Part shown: positions 39,421 through 49,239 of the stretch, piece by piece
Layout: each line of letters starts with the position of its first letter
Numbering within the stretch: the first letter of the stretch is position 1
Assembly (NCBI RefSeq): GCF_902459805.1
Contig: NZ_CABPST010000001.1
Location: 310,001 to 374,000 of the forward strand
DNA length: 64,000 bases
Reading direction: 5' to 3'
Origin: Pandoraea bronchicola
Lineage (GTDB): Bacteria; Pseudomonadota; Gammaproteobacteria; Burkholderiales; Burkholderiaceae
Translations under genes and position numbers: made by a program
The notes under the pieces: generated by a model
Told to the model about the DNA's origin: nothing
The model's input: only the letters and a program-made list of their open reading frames with translations
The model's database searches: none

Positions 39421-41014
39421 CGAAGTCGTTGACCTCTCGCGCTTGCAGTTCGCCATAACGGCGCTGTATCACTTCCTGTTCGTCCCGCTAACACTCGGCC
39501 TGTCCTGGCTGCTTGTCATCATGGAGTCGGTGTATGTGATGACCGGCAAGCAGATCTACAAGGACATGACCCAGTTCTGGGGCAAGCTCTTCCTGATCAA
39601 CTTCGCGATGGGCGTGACCACCGGTCTCACGCTCGAATTCCAGTTCGGCACCAACTGGGCTTACTACTCGCACTACGTCGGCGACATCTTCGGTGTGCCG
39701 CTCGCCATCGAAGGTCTGATGGCGTTCTTCCTCGAAGCCACGTTCGTCGGCCTGTTCTTCTTCGGCTGGAACAAGCTCTCGCGCATTGGTCACCTTGCAA
39801 CCACGTTTGCGGTGGCATTGGGCTCGAACCTCTCAGCGCTGTGGATTCTCGTGGCCAACGGCTGGATGAACAATCCGGTCGGCGCGCATTTCAACTACGA
39901 AACCATGCGCATGGAGCTCAACAGCATCTGGGACGTGATCTTCAACCCGGTGGCGCAGGTGAAGTTCGTGCACACGCTCTCGGCCGGTTACGTGACCGCC
40001 GCCATGTTCGTGCTCGGCATCTCGGCCTGGTATCTGCTCAAGCGCCGCGACGTGCCGTTCGCCCTGCGCTCCTTTGCCGTGGCCGCAGGCTTCGGTCTGG
40101 CCTCGACGCTGTCGGTCATCGTGCTGGGCGACGAGTCGGGCTACACCACGGGCGAAGTGCAGAAGGTCAAGCTCGCCGCCATCGAGGCCGAATGGGAGAC
40201 GGCCAAGCCGCCGGCATCGTTCACGCTGTTCGGCTTCCCGAACCAGAAGGAAGAGCGGACCGACTACGCCGTGAAGATTCCCTGGGCGATGGGCCTGATC
40301 GCCACGCGCTCGGTCGACACACCGGTGATCGGTCTCACGCAGTTGCGTGACGAGCACAAGGACAACATCCAACGCGGCATGCTCGCCTTCGCCGCGCTCG
40401 AGAAGCTGCGCAGCGGCGACACGTCGCCGGCCGTGCGCGCCGAGTTCGACAAGTACAAGGACGACCTCGGCTACGGCCTGCTGCTCAAGAAGTACACGGC
40501 GAACGTTGTCGACGCCACGCCGGAGCAGATCCACATGGCGGCCAACGATACGATCCCGCCGGTCGCCCCCGTGTTCTGGTCGTTCCGCATCATGGTCGGC
40601 CTGGGCTTCCTGTTCCTCTTCACGTTCCTGTGGGCCTTCTGGCTGTGCGCACGCCGCCGTCTGCTCAAGCCGCGTTCGGCCTGGTTCCTGCGCTGGACCG
40701 TGTGGGCGATTCCGCTGCCGTGGCTTGCTGCCGAGTTCGGCTGGATCGTCGCCGAAGTGGGCCGTCAGCCGTGGACCATCGCCGGCATTCTGCCGACGCA
40801 CCTCTCGACGTCGTCGCTCTCGGCCGGCGACCTGTACCTGAGCCTCGCGGGCTTCATCATCTTCTACACCGCGTTGCTCATCATTGAAATGTTCCTGATG
40901 GTGAAGTACGTCAAGCTCGGCCCGTCATCGCTGCACACCGGCCGTTATTACTTCGAGACTGAAGGGACGGACGATAGCGCCATCGCTGGCGAGCGTCCGG
41001 CGACTTCGGTCTGA
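39410..41014 (+). CDS. cydA: Cytochrome bd ubiquinol oxidase subunit I
   Basis: Haem-bearing catalytic subunit of the high-affinity quinol oxidase. LSRLQFAITALYHFLFVPLTLGLSW contains the conserved N-terminal His; LEFQFGTNWAYYSHYVGDIFG, the Q-loop region and EVGRQPWTIAGILPT are typical. It has 534 residues from ATG 39410. It has nine-helix character, and is in an operon with cydP, cydB and cydX. Confidence 0.97.
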   Translation: MISSEVVDLSRLQFAITALYHFLFVPLTLGLSWLLVIMESVYVMTGKQIYKDMTQFWGKLFLINFAMGVTTGLTLEFQFGTNWAYYSHYVGDIFGVPLAIEGLMAFFLEATFVGLFFFGWNKLSRIGHLATTFAVALGSNLSALWILVANGWMNNPVGAHFNYETMRMELNSIWDVIFNPVAQVKFVHTLSAGYVTAAMFVLGISAWYLLKRRDVPFALRSFAVAAGFGLASTLSVIVLGDESGYTTGEVQKVKLAAIEAEWETAKPPASFTLFGFPNQKEERTDYAVKIPWAMGLIATRSVDTPVIGLTQLRDEHKDNIQRGMLAFAALEKLRSGDTSPAVRAEFDKYKDDLGYGLLLKKYTANVVDATPEQIHMAANDTIPPVAPVFWSFRIMVGLGFLFLFTFLWAFWLCARRRLLKPRSAWFLRWTVWAIPLPWLAAEFGWIVAEVGRQPWTIAGILPTHLSTSSLSAGDLYLSLAGFIIFYTALLIIEMFLMVKYVKLGPSSLHTGRYYFETEGTDDSAIAGERPATSV

Positions 41015-41035
41015 TCGTCAGGGAGACACGACATC

Positions 41036-42178
41036 ATGATGATCGATTACACCGTACTCAAGCTGATCTGGTGGGTGCTCGTCGGCGTGCTGCTGATCGG
41101 CTTCGCCTTCTTCGACGGCTTCGACATGGGCACGGCCACGCTGCTGCCCTTCCTGGGCAAGACCGACGCGGAACGCCGCGTCATCATCAACACCGTTGCA
41201 CCCACGTGGGAAGGCAATCAGGTGTGGTTCGTGACGGCGGGCGGTGCGATGTTCGCCGCCTGGCCGCTCGTCTACGCCGCGGCGTTCTCGGGTCTGTACT
41301 GGGCGCTGTTGCTGGTGCTCTTTGCGCTGTTCCTGCGACCGGTCGGCTTCGACTACCGCAACAAGCTGCCGAGCGCACGCTGGCGCAACTCGTGGGACTG
41401 GGCATTGTTCGTCGGTAGCGTGGTGCCGTCGCTGGTGTTCGGCGTGGCCTTCGGCAACCTGCTGCTGGGCCTGCCGTTCTCGTTCGACAACACCATGCGC
41501 TCGACGTACACCGGCTCGTTCTGGGCGCTGCTCAATCCGTTCGCGCTGCTGTGCGGTCTGGTGAGCGTGCTGATGCTGGTCACGCACGGTGCCGCCCACC
41601 TGCGCATGAAGGCCGATCCGATCGTGGCCGATCGCGCCGGGCGCATCATGCGTGTGACCGCGCTGGGCACGCTGCTGCTGTTTCTCGTGGCGGGTGTGCT
41701 CGTCGCCACGCACGTCGACGGCTTCGCCATCACGCACATGGGCCCGACCGACTCGCCGGCCAACCCGCTGCTCAAGGAGGTCACGACCGGCCCCGGCCTG
41801 TGGCTCACGAACTATCACACCTATCCGTGGATGATCGCGGCGCCCGTCGTTGCTTGCCTGTGCGCCATTCTCGCGGCACTGCTCGCGACCGGCCGGGCCT
41901 ATGCGTGGACGTTCGTCATCACCGGGCTGATGATGGCCGGCATCATCCTCACCGCCGGCTTCTCGATGTTCCCGTTCGTGATGCCTTCGGCCGCGGCGCC
42001 GGTCAGCAGCCTCACGGTCTGGGATGCCACCTCGAGCCAGCTCACGCTGCAAATCATGTTGATTGCCGTGATCGTCTTCCTGCCCATCGTCCTGCTCTAC
42101 ACCGGCTGGGTGTATCGCGTGATCCGTGGCCGCGTGACGATCGAGACGGTCAACGACAACCCGCACACGATGTACTGA
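41036..42178 (+). CDS. cydB: Cytochrome bd ubiquinol oxidase subunit II
   Basis: Second large subunit of cytochrome bd. It shows [25 protein letters not shown] (the conserved start of CydB), [26 protein letters not shown] and [13 protein letters not shown]. It has 380 residues with two adjacent ATG codons; CAGGGAG is the ribosome site. It lies 21 nt after cydA. Confidence 0.97.
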   Translation: MMIDYTVLKLIWWVLVGVLLIGFAFFDGFDMGTATLLPFLGKTDAERRVIINTVAPTWEGNQVWFVTAGGAMFAAWPLVYAAAFSGLYWALLLVLFALFLRPVGFDYRNKLPSARWRNSWDWALFVGSVVPSLVFGVAFGNLLLGLPFSFDNTMRSTYTGSFWALLNPFALLCGLVSVLMLVTHGAAHLRMKADPIVADRAGRIMRVTALGTLLLFLVAGVLVATHVDGFAITHMGPTDSPANPLLKEVTTGPGLWLTNYHTYPWMIAAPVVACLCAILAALLATGRAYAWTFVITGLMMAGIILTAGFSMFPFVMPSAAAPVSSLTVWDATSSQLTLQIMLIAVIVFLPIVLLYTGWVYRVIRGRVTIETVNDNPHTMY

Positions 42179-42193
42179 TCAAGGAGTCGCGAC

Positions 42194-42310
42194 ATGTGGT
42201 ACTTCTCTTGGACTCTCGGCCTCGGCCTCGCACTCGCGTTCGGCATCATCAACGTGATGTGGTTCGAAGCGCACGACGACCTCGAACGCCGCAGTCAGGA
42301 AGGCAGCTGA
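42194..42310 (+). CDS. cydX: Cytochrome bd small subunit CydX
   Basis: A 38-residue peptide, MWYFSWTLGLGLALAFGIIN followed by VMWFEAHDDLERR. The MWYF-W-LG start, the single transmembrane helix and the W-E motif are the CydX/CbdX signature; CydX stabilises the haems of cytochrome bd. AAGGAG lies 9 nt before the ATG, and it is 15 nt after cydB, completing the operon. Confidence 0.95.
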   Translation: MWYFSWTLGLGLALAFGIINVMWFEAHDDLERRSQEGS

Positions 42311-42334
42311 CCTGACCTGCGGGAAGCAGAAATG

Positions 42335-42366
42335 AAAATCGCGCCTCAAGGGGCGCGATTTTTTTT
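42335..42366 (+). terminator. Terminator of the cyd operon
   Basis: AAAATCGCGCC and GGCGCGATTTT form an 11-bp stem with a 6-nt loop, followed by further T residues. Confidence 0.93.
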
Positions 42367-42411
42367 ATCCTGTTACGCGTCGGCCCATCGGCATCGACGC
42401 GCTCGGCAGAC

Positions 42412-43014
42412 TCAGCTCAGCAGCGTTTGCAGATCCTTGGCCATCGCATCGACCGGCTCGTCCGGACGCATGAACAGGCGCAGCTGACCGTTCGGATCGA
42501 AGACGTAGATGCCTGCGGTGTGATCGATGGTGTAGTTGTTCGGCGTCGAGCCTTCCACCTTGTTGACCACTACGCGGAACGACTTCGTGACTTCCTTGAG
42601 CGCGGCATCGTCTGCCGGGCGCAGGCCGACGAATGCCGGGTTGAACGCCGGCACGTACTGGCCCATCAGCTCCGGCGTATCGCGCTGCGGGTCGACAGTC
42701 ACGAAGAGCACCTGCACGCGCTGTGCATCCGCGCCGAGCTTCTGCATGACCTGATTGAGTTCAGCCATCGTGGTCGGGCAAACGTCGGGGCAATGTGTGT
42801 AGCCGAAGAACATCACGACCGCTTTCCCCTTGTAGTCGGCGAGCGTGCGCGTCTTGCCTTGCGGGTCCTGCAACGAGAAGTCCTGTGCGAACTCCTTGTT
42901 CCCGGTGATATCGAGACTCTGGAACGACGGACCGTCTTTACCGCACGCGGCGAGAAGCAAGGTGAGTCCCATCAGCAACATCGCACGACGCAACCAGATG
43001 ACAGCAAGATTCAT
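42412..43014 (-). CDS. SCO1/SenC copper chaperone lipoprotein
   Basis: Copper/thiol chaperone for the CuA site of cytochrome oxidase. A lipobox LLLAAC (~residue 24) shows membrane anchoring on the periplasmic side. A thioredoxin fold follows with the copper motif CPDVC (GYTHCPDVCPTTMAEL), the partner His in IDHTAGIYVFDPNG and VTVDPQRDTPE. It has 200 residues. It is at the downstream end of the aa3 assembly genes. Confidence 0.93.
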   Translation of the reverse strand: MNLAVIWLRRAMLLMGLTLLLAACGKDGPSFQSLDITGNKEFAQDFSLQDPQGKTRTLADYKGKAVVMFFGYTHCPDVCPTTMAELNQVMQKLGADAQRVQVLFVTVDPQRDTPELMGQYVPAFNPAFVGLRPADDAALKEVTKSFRVVVNKVEGSTPNNYTIDHTAGIYVFDPNGQLRLFMRPDEPVDAMAKDLQTLLS

Positions 43015-43153
43015 GAACGAATGTCCCCAAAACGTATGGAAAAACGCTTTCCGGAAATACAACAGGCGCGCCGGTCGAGAATACCGTAACGCGCCTGTCA
43101 TCGTGACTCACACCACGGCGGGCAAACCCCGCTATGCCCGCGACCGCCCGGCG

Positions 43154-44059
43154 TCAGCCGAGCAGGAAGATCTGGACGTAGTGATCGACCAGCAGCGCCG
43201 CAAAGAGCAGCGACAGGTAGACGATCGAGTAGCGGAACATCGAGCGCGAGAGCGCATCGGAATAGTGACGCCACAGCTTGATCGCGTAGCCGAGGAAGAT
43301 GCCCGAGAGCACGACCGCCGAGACCAGATACAGATAGCCGCTCATGCGATGCGCGAACGGCAACAGCGACACCGCGAACAGCACCACGCTGTAGAGCAGG
43401 ATCTGCAGACGCGTGTACTTCTCGCCGTGCGTGATCGGCAGCATCGGCAGGCCCGAATTCACGTAATCCTGACGGCGGTACAGCGCGAGCGCCCAGAAGT
43501 GCGGCGGCGTCCAGACAAAGATGATAAGCACCAGAATCCACGCATCGGCCGGCACGGCACCGGTCGCGGCGGCCCAGCCGAGCGCCGGCGGCATGGCGCC
43601 CGACGCACCGCCAATCACGATGTTCTGCGGCGTGGAGGGCTTGAGAATGATGGTATAGATCAGCGCGTAGCCCACGAACGTGGCAAGCGTGAGCCACATC
43701 GTGAGCGCGTTGGTAAATGTGTAGAGCACCACCATGCCGGCCGCGCCGAGAATCGTCGAGAAGACGATGATCTGCCACGGGGCGATCTCGCCGCGCGCGG
43801 ACGGACGCCACGCCGTGCGGCGCATCAGCGCGTCGACGCGTTGCTCGATCAGACAGTTCACGGCGAAGGCGGACCCGGCGAGCAGCCAGATACCGATGGT
43901 GCCGCCAATCAGCACCTGCCACGGCACCATGCCGCGCGTGGACAGGAACATGCCGATGACGGCGCAAAAGACGGCGAGCTGCGTCACACGGGGCTTGGTC
44001 AACGCCCAGTATTGTGCGATACGGCTAGACGGCGGATGGGGAAGGGTCGTGCTTTTCAT
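43154..44059 (-). CDS. ctaB: Protoheme IX farnesyltransferase (haem O synthase)
   Basis: UbiA-family prenyltransferase (also called cyoE) that makes haem O. The first Asp-rich motif [36 protein letters not shown] and [17 protein letters not shown] are diagnostic. It has 301 residues with about nine helices. It lies 18 nt after ctaA, so haem O and haem A synthesis are coupled. Confidence 0.96.
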   Translation of the reverse strand: MKSTTLPHPPSSRIAQYWALTKPRVTQLAVFCAVIGMFLSTRGMVPWQVLIGGTIGIWLLAGSAFAVNCLIEQRVDALMRRTAWRPSARGEIAPWQIIVFSTILGAAGMVVLYTFTNALTMWLTLATFVGYALIYTIILKPSTPQNIVIGGASGAMPPALGWAAATGAVPADAWILVLIIFVWTPPHFWALALYRRQDYVNSGLPMLPITHGEKYTRLQILLYSVVLFAVSLLPFAHRMSGYLYLVSAVVLSGIFLGYAIKLWRHYSDALSRSMFRYSIVYLSLLFAALLVDHYVQIFLLG

Positions 44060-44077
44060 ACACTCAGAGGCAATGCG

Positions 44078-45265
44078 CTATGCCGAGCCAGTCGGGGCGC
44101 CAGCGAGTGGTGCGGCAGCCGGCTCCGCTGACGGGAGGGGCTTCTGGCGGGCCGGAAGGTCTGCCTGATCTGTCAGGCCGGCCGCAATGGACGCCGCCGT
44201 TCCAGCGGCGCGAATGCGGTAGTTTAACATAACGAGCAATAGCAGCAGGACGGCCGCCCCGCCGTTATGGGCGATGGCGTTGAGCAGCGGCCATTGGAAA
44301 ACGATGTTCGACAATCCGGTCGCGAATTGCACGAACACCAGCATCAATACCAGAATAGACGGTTTTCTGAGCGCGGCATGGCGTCGCAGTTGGCTCGCCA
44401 GCCACGCCAGATACAGCACCACCACCACCGCGAAGGTCCGGTGAACCCAGTGGATCGCCACGAGCGCGTCCATCGGAATCACCTCACCCCCCGCCGTCTT
44501 GCCCAGCTCACGCCAGAGCTTGAAGCCGTTGTGGAAGTCCATCGGCGGCACCCACTGCCCCTGACAAGTCGGGAAGTCGGTGCAGGCAAGCACAGCGTAG
44601 TTGGTACTCACCCATCCGCCGAGCGCGATCTGGAACACCAGCAGCGCCAATCCGATCAGCGCCGCCCAGCGCCAGCGCAACGCGCCGGGGTCGGCCGCCA
44701 CGCTCACCAGCGGCATCTGACGCGACGCCAGCCACGCGAGCGAGCCCAGCAAAGTGAGCGCCAACATCAAATGCGTGGTGACGATCACCGGCTGGAGCTT
44801 CATCGTCACGGTCCAGGCGCCGAACGCGCCTTGCACACACACGAGGATGAACAACCCCGTTGCGAGCCAGGGCGACTGCTTCAACTCGCGCCGCTTCACC
44901 CAGGCCATGACCATCAGGGCGATGATGAGCACCCCCACCGACATGGCGAAATAGCGGTGAATCATCTCGATCCACGCTTTGACGAACGTCACCGGACCGG
45001 TCGGCAGCATCGATTGCGCCGCGTGAATGTCCGCATGCGCGGCGAACGGCGACGACGTGCCGTAGCACCCCGGCCAGTCGGGACAGCCGAGCCCCGAATC
45101 CGTAAGCCGCGTGAAGCCGCCGAACATGATCAGGTCGAGCGTGAGAAAGGTCGTCACCCAAGCCAGTTTGCGGTACTTGTTCGCGTCGCGGCGCAGCAGC
45201 ACCCAGCCGAGCGGCAGCACCGCAATACACAGGCCGATGAAGCCCAGTTCCAGAAGGTAAAGCAT
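44078..45265 (-). CDS. ctaA: Haem A synthase CtaA (Cox15 type)
   Basis: Oxidises the haem O methyl group to give haem A. It is a two-bundle membrane protein of 395 residues with four conserved His regions (for example WIEMIHRYFAMSVG and AIHWVHRTFAVVVV) and GGFTRLTDSGLGCPDWPGCYG in the first loop, including the Cys pair. It is followed by ctaB. Confidence 0.95.
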   Translation of the reverse strand: MLYLLELGFIGLCIAVLPLGWVLLRRDANKYRKLAWVTTFLTLDLIMFGGFTRLTDSGLGCPDWPGCYGTSSPFAAHADIHAAQSMLPTGPVTFVKAWIEMIHRYFAMSVGVLIIALMVMAWVKRRELKQSPWLATGLFILVCVQGAFGAWTVTMKLQPVIVTTHLMLALTLLGSLAWLASRQMPLVSVAADPGALRWRWAALIGLALLVFQIALGGWVSTNYAVLACTDFPTCQGQWVPPMDFHNGFKLWRELGKTAGGEVIPMDALVAIHWVHRTFAVVVVLYLAWLASQLRRHAALRKPSILVLMLVFVQFATGLSNIVFQWPLLNAIAHNGGAAVLLLLLVMLNYRIRAAGTAASIAAGLTDQADLPARQKPLPSAEPAAAPLAGAPTGSA

Positions 45266-45340
45266 CGGTTTTACGTCAGTTCTTCGTCATGTCGCGTGCG
45301 CCATGGCGCACGGTCTCACCTGCATTGCGGGGCATGCCCC

Positions 45341-45973
45341 TCAACCCGTCCCCGACCATTTGAGCAGTCGGGACAGATCGCTCTTGATCTTGCCCGGATC
45401 GGCGTTCTTCGGGAACGCCATCATCAGGTTACCCAGCGGATCGACCAGATAGATATGGTCACGCAGGCCGGTGCCGTCCTGCGTCGGCAGCCACGCCGCC
45501 AGCGCGACCGGATCGGTCCGCAGGCGGCGCGTGTCTTCGTACGCCGCATCGAGCTTGTCGGACACCGGCGTATCGTCCGTCACCAGCCACAATGTTTCGA
45601 CGCGCGTGCGCTCGTTACCTTGCAACACGCGGATCTGCCGCATGTAGAAGAGCTTGCTCACACAATTCTCGTCACACGCGGCAGTGTCTGCGCTGATCAT
45701 CAGCCACTTGCCTTTGAGAGACGACAGCGGCAGGGTCTCGCCCGTCTCGTCGTCGCGCACCATCAGGGCGGGCAGCGGCCGCTGCGGCTCGATCAGCTTG
45801 CCGTAGGCCGACGTGCCGCCCTGCGGCTTGAATACGTAATACATCAGGTACGCCGCCACCGCAGGCGCTGCGCACACGACGAACAGCAGCACCAGCATGC
45901 GCCGCGCGCGGCGTCGTTGCACCGGATCGATGGCAGGACTTCCCGTGCCTGCGGCATTCACCTCAGTACTCAT
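45341..45973 (-). CDS. SCO-like membrane-anchored thioredoxin-fold protein
   Basis: A 210-residue protein with one N-terminal transmembrane segment (~25-46) and a periplasmic thioredoxin-like domain. It keeps a CxxxC in DTAACDENCVSKLFYMRQI and a DHIYLVDPLGNLMM segment resembling the SCO His region. It is probably an assembly factor or thiol reductant for the CuA or CuB centre; copper binding is not proven. It lies between surf1 and ctaA. Confidence 0.82.
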   Translation of the reverse strand: MSTEVNAAGTGSPAIDPVQRRRARRMLVLLFVVCAAPAVAAYLMYYVFKPQGGTSAYGKLIEPQRPLPALMVRDDETGETLPLSSLKGKWLMISADTAACDENCVSKLFYMRQIRVLQGNERTRVETLWLVTDDTPVSDKLDAAYEDTRRLRTDPVALAAWLPTQDGTGLRDHIYLVDPLGNLMMAFPKNADPGKIKSDLSRLLKWSGTG

Positions 45974-45980
45974 ACTCGCC

Positions 45981-46730
45981 TCATGCCCGCTTGAAGTTGT
46001 CAGTGGCGCCCGTCAGCCGGCGTCCGCGTCGGTAGGCCAGACGCAGTCCCAGCATCGCAAGGATCAGCGACATGCCGAACCATTGCGCCATATATCCGTA
46101 ATTGCGATCCGCACCGGTCGCTGGCGCGGGCCAGTCGCGCAGCAGGTGATCGCCCGTGTCGTTGGTCTGCATGACGACGAACGGTTGCAGCGGCAGCGAT
46201 GTCTCGCGCGCGTAATCCGTCACATCGAGATTCTGACGAATGGCCAGCCCCGCCGCCGAGCCGCCGCGCCCCAACTCGAAGGCTCGCGACGCATCGGGCT
46301 GCGCAATGCCCTCGATGGTGACGTCACCTGCCGGCGTGGCATACGGCATGATCGCGACGCGATCGCGCAGATCGCGCGGCAGCCATCCGCGGTTGACGAG
46401 CACCACGTGATCCGGCCCCGTCTGCAACGCCATCACCACGTAAAACCCGGGCAGCTCGTTGCGCGGACGATTGTCCAGATACACCACGCGGTTCTGCAGG
46501 AAGCGGCCCGTCACACGCACCCGCCGGTTCGCCACCTCGCTCAGCGAGTAGGACTGCGCGCCCAGCGCGATCACTGGCGCCTGCTCGGCCTGCTCGATCT
46601 GCGCCTGACGCGCCAGACGCATCTGCGCGCGCTGATACTGCCACACGCCGAGCGCTGCGGTGAGCATCACGCCCAACAAAATCAGCAGCGCCGGTACCGG
46701 GCGCATGCCGCGCAAGAGGGTTTTCAACAC
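45981..46730 (-). CDS. SURF1-family cytochrome oxidase assembly protein
   Basis: SURF1/Shy1 homologue: two transmembrane segments at the ends with a periplasmic domain between them. LGVWQYQRAQMRLA, RPRNELPGFYVVMAL, VLVNRGWLPRDLRDR, and NYGYMAQWFGMSLILAMLGLRLAYR are characteristic. I choose a GTG at 46730 (AAGGAA upstream), giving 249 residues; the frame runs far upstream without a plausible start. It helps insert haem a/a3 into subunit I. Confidence 0.88.
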   Translation of the reverse strand: MLKTLLRGMRPVPALLILLGVMLTAALGVWQYQRAQMRLARQAQIEQAEQAPVIALGAQSYSLSEVANRRVRVTGRFLQNRVVYLDNRPRNELPGFYVVMALQTGPDHVVLVNRGWLPRDLRDRVAIMPYATPAGDVTIEGIAQPDASRAFELGRGGSAAGLAIRQNLDVTDYARETSLPLQPFVVMQTNDTGDHLLRDWPAPATGADRNYGYMAQWFGMSLILAMLGLRLAYRRGRRLTGATDNFKRA

Positions 46731-46841
46731 GTACGTTCCTTGACTGGCAGCGCCACGAACGCCAGCGCCATACACTGCATTGCAGCGTGCCAGCGCGAGC
46801 CCGTTGCCCGATAATGACGAATTCCTGTCATCGGACAAATC

Positions 46842-47045
46842 ATGCGCATCATCGTTGCCATCGCCTTCGTCCTGATTCTTGGCAGTCTGGCGTCCGCATT
46901 GTTTTTCATGATGCGGGACAAGGGCCGATCGAATCGCACCGTGCATTCGCTCATGGTGCGCGTCGGCCTGTCGGTGACGCTGTTCCTGCTCATCCTGTTC
47001 GCCAACTGGATGGGCTGGATTCACAGCACGGGCATAAGATACTGA
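46842..47045 (+). CDS. Twin transmembrane protein (DUF2909)
   Basis: A 67-residue protein with two hydrophobic helices joined by a short basic loop (MMRDKGRSNRT). It is found in cytochrome oxidase loci of beta-proteobacteria, divergent from surf1 as here. Function unknown; a role in oxidase assembly is inferred from context only. A GATAAT -10-like hexamer lies ~30 nt upstream. Confidence 0.82.
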   Translation: MRIIVAIAFVLILGSLASALFFMMRDKGRSNRTVHSLMVRVGLSVTLFLLILFANWMGWIHSTGIRY

Positions 47046-47268
47046 GTCCCGCGCCGCTCTCCTGCGGCAAATCGCCGCACCCCGTCTCTGCCGCCTGTCT
47101 TTGACCTTCGTCAAGCTACGGTCATTGCGCAGTACCGTGACTTACGGCTGTGCACCGGCGGTATGCGGCATAAGGCCGCATTGCGCAGCCCGCTCATCGC
47201 TTCCGTTCACAAAGGCCCTACTGCCCTGTCGGGCGACGCCAGCGCTTGCAAATGCGCCCGCAAATGGA

Positions 47269-47292
47269 AACGCCGCCGGAATCCGGCGGCGT
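47269..47292 (-). terminator. Terminator after coxC
   Basis: A GC-rich hairpin (ACGCCGCCGG paired with CCGGCGGCGT on the minus strand), followed by TTTCCATTT, ~28 nt past the coxC stop. Confidence 0.75.
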
Positions 47293-47319
47293 CCCGACCG
47301 TCTTGACGGGGTCTCGGCG

Positions 47320-48180
47320 TCAGAGCCAGTAGACCACGACGTACAGGCCCAGCCAGACCACGTCGACAAAGTGCCAGTACCAGGCGGCGCCTTCGAAACC
47401 AAAGTGATGTTCCGGCGTGAAATGCCCCTTCATCAGGCGAATCAGCATGACGCTGAGCATGATCGCGCCGAGCATCACGTGAAAGCCGTGAAAGCCGGTG
47501 AGCAGGAAGAACGTCGAGCCGTACACGCCCGAAGTGAGCTTCAGGTTCAGTTCGGTGTAAGCGTGGTGATATTCGTACGCCTGGAATCCCAGGAAGACGA
47601 AGCCCAGCACAACGGTGGCAAACAGCCAGAAGATCGCGCTGGCGCGATGATTGGCGCGCAAGGCGTGGTGCGAGATCGTCAGCGTGACGCCCGAGGTCAG
47701 CAGGAGTGCCGTATTGAGCGTGGGGATCGGCCACGGGCCCATCGTCTCGAAAGCATCCACCACACCGGCCGGACCGGTGTTCGGCCACACGGCGCTGAAG
47801 TCGGGCCACAGCAGTTTGTTATCGAGATCGCCGAGCCACGGCATCGCCAGCGTGCGCGCGTAGAACAGCGCACCGAAGAACGCCGCGAAGAACATCACCT
47901 CGGAGAAGATGAACCAGCTCATGCCCCAGCGGTAGGACACGTCAATGCGCTTGCCGTAGAGGCCGCCTTCGGACTCGGCAATCGAGTCGCCGAACCAGCT
48001 ACGCAGCACCCATAGCACCCACAGCAGGCCGGCCAGTGCCGTCCATGGGGCCCACGATTGACCGTTGACCCACGCTGCGGCCGAAGCAAGCACGACCAGC
48101 AAGCCGACACTGCAGCTCACCGGATGCCGCGAGGGGGCCGGCACGAAGTAGTAAGGCGCCGTTTGGTGTTGACCACTCAT
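47320..48180 (-). CDS. coxC: Cytochrome c oxidase subunit III
   Basis: A 286-residue seven-helix subunit. YYFVPAPSRHPVSCSVGLL at the start, GMSWFIFSEVMFFAAFFGALFYAR and HHFGFEGAAWYWHFVDVVWLGLYVVVYW at the end are the conserved elements of CoxC. It is followed by a terminator and preceded by the DUF2970 gene in the oxidase operon. Confidence 0.97.
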   Translation of the reverse strand: MSGQHQTAPYYFVPAPSRHPVSCSVGLLVVLASAAAWVNGQSWAPWTALAGLLWVLWVLRSWFGDSIAESEGGLYGKRIDVSYRWGMSWFIFSEVMFFAAFFGALFYARTLAMPWLGDLDNKLLWPDFSAVWPNTGPAGVVDAFETMGPWPIPTLNTALLLTSGVTLTISHHALRANHRASAIFWLFATVVLGFVFLGFQAYEYHHAYTELNLKLTSGVYGSTFFLLTGFHGFHVMLGAIMLSVMLIRLMKGHFTPEHHFGFEGAAWYWHFVDVVWLGLYVVVYWL

Positions 48181-48219
48181 TCTTATCTCTCCAGGCTTGG
48201 TTCTCTTTGTCTATGCCAT

Positions 48220-48441
48220 TCACGTCGCGAGCCGAATGGCGAGCTTCGCCAGCAGCACCAGCGCCACGACGAACAGGACGCCCCCGATCAGTCCGGCGAC
48301 GATGAGATGCACAGGGTTGAGCTGCGCCATGTCGCGGTCGTGATCGCGCCCCTTGCGCACACCGAAAAACGACCAGAACACCGCATTGATGGTCTGGACG
48401 AATGACAGCTTGCGCTGGGTCGCCTCTTTAAGGTCATCCAT
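48220..48441 (-). CDS. DUF2970 small membrane protein
   Basis: A 73-residue protein with one C-terminal transmembrane helix (~48-70) and the DUF2970 pattern KLSFVQTINAVFWSFFGVRK. It is nearly always located between ctaG and coxC in beta-proteobacteria; function unknown. It overlaps the ctaG stop by 8 nt. Confidence 0.85.
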   Translation of the reverse strand: MDDLKEATQRKLSFVQTINAVFWSFFGVRKGRDHDRDMAQLNPVHLIVAGLIGGVLFVVALVLLAKLAIRLAT

Positions 48442-49051
48442 TGCTGCCCTTGCCTCCTCCTGTCGGTCCTGCGCTCAACTCTGCGCCCTGCGCGCCCGCG
48501 GTGGCGTCTGCACGCGGCGTGGCGTCGTTCTTGCCGAGATCGAAAAAAGTATAGGACAGCGTGATCGTATTCACATCCTTGGGCAGCTTCGTGTCCACCA
48601 CGAAGACCACCGGGAACTCCTTGGCCTCTCCGGCCTTGAGCGTCTGCTGCGTGAAGCAGAAGCACTCGATCTTCTTGAAGTAGCTCGCCGCCTGCGCCGG
48701 CGCGTAGCTCGGGATCGCCTGCGCACGCACTTCGTGCGGCTGTTGATTCGCCACTTCATACTCGATGGTCGCTATCTGTCCGGGATGCACCGTCAGACTG
48801 CTCTTCGCCGGCTTGAAACGCAGCGGTCCCTGCGCGTTGGCATCGAACTCGACCGTGATCGTACGGCCTTCGTCGACCTGCGAATTGCGCGCCGCGACTT
48901 CGGTCGTGCGATCGCCCAGTTGGTTGATGCCCACGAGATCGCAGAATGCGCGGTAGAACGGCACCATCGCGTAGCCGAAACCGAACATCACCGCGACCAG
49001 CAGCAGCAACTTGCTGAAGGTGCGCACATTGATTCGTCGCAAGCCGCCCAT
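48434..49051 (-). CDS. ctaG: Cytochrome c oxidase assembly protein CtaG/Cox11
   Basis: Copper chaperone that metallates CuB of subunit I. A single N-terminal transmembrane anchor (~15-33) and a periplasmic domain with the copper motif CFCF (KKIECFCFTQQTL) and VPFYRAFCDLVGIN are present. It has 205 residues including a Gly-rich C-terminal tail. Confidence 0.95.
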   Translation of the reverse strand: MGGLRRINVRTFSKLLLLVAVMFGFGYAMVPFYRAFCDLVGINQLGDRTTEVAARNSQVDEGRTITVEFDANAQGPLRFKPAKSSLTVHPGQIATIEYEVANQQPHEVRAQAIPSYAPAQAASYFKKIECFCFTQQTLKAGEAKEFPVVFVVDTKLPKDVNTITLSYTFFDLGKNDATPRADATAGAQGAELSAGPTGGGKGSNG

Positions 49052-49117
49052 ATTCGCCTTGATGGCTCTCCTTTCAGTGGCACCACCAGACGCCCCGCCG
49101 CATTGGCGAGGCGCGGT

Positions 49118-49237
49118 TCAGATACCGCCCATCAGCTTGGTCTTGATCATCACACCGACGAAGAAGACCAGCACGACCGAGGCGAGAATCAGCCCCGTAC
49201 GCAGGTTTTTCGCCCGCTGTTCGCGACTGGCTGCCAT
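49118..49237 (-). CDS. Cytochrome oxidase small assembly protein (39 aa)
   Basis: The peptide MAASREQRAKNLRTGLILAS then VVLVFFVGVMIKTKL is a short cytoplasmic basic head plus one transmembrane helix. It starts 2 nt after the coxA stop and precedes ctaG, the place where a ~40-residue oxidase assembly protein is found in beta-proteobacteria. Its exact role is not known. Confidence 0.82.
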   Translation of the reverse strand: MAASREQRAKNLRTGLILASVVLVFFVGVMIKTKLMGGI

Positions 49238-49239
49238 GT

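Noticed and set aside
44267-45994. 575-codon plus-strand frame over ctaA and the SCO-like gene
   Set aside because: Antisense to recognised membrane proteins; His/Arg/Gln-rich shadow.
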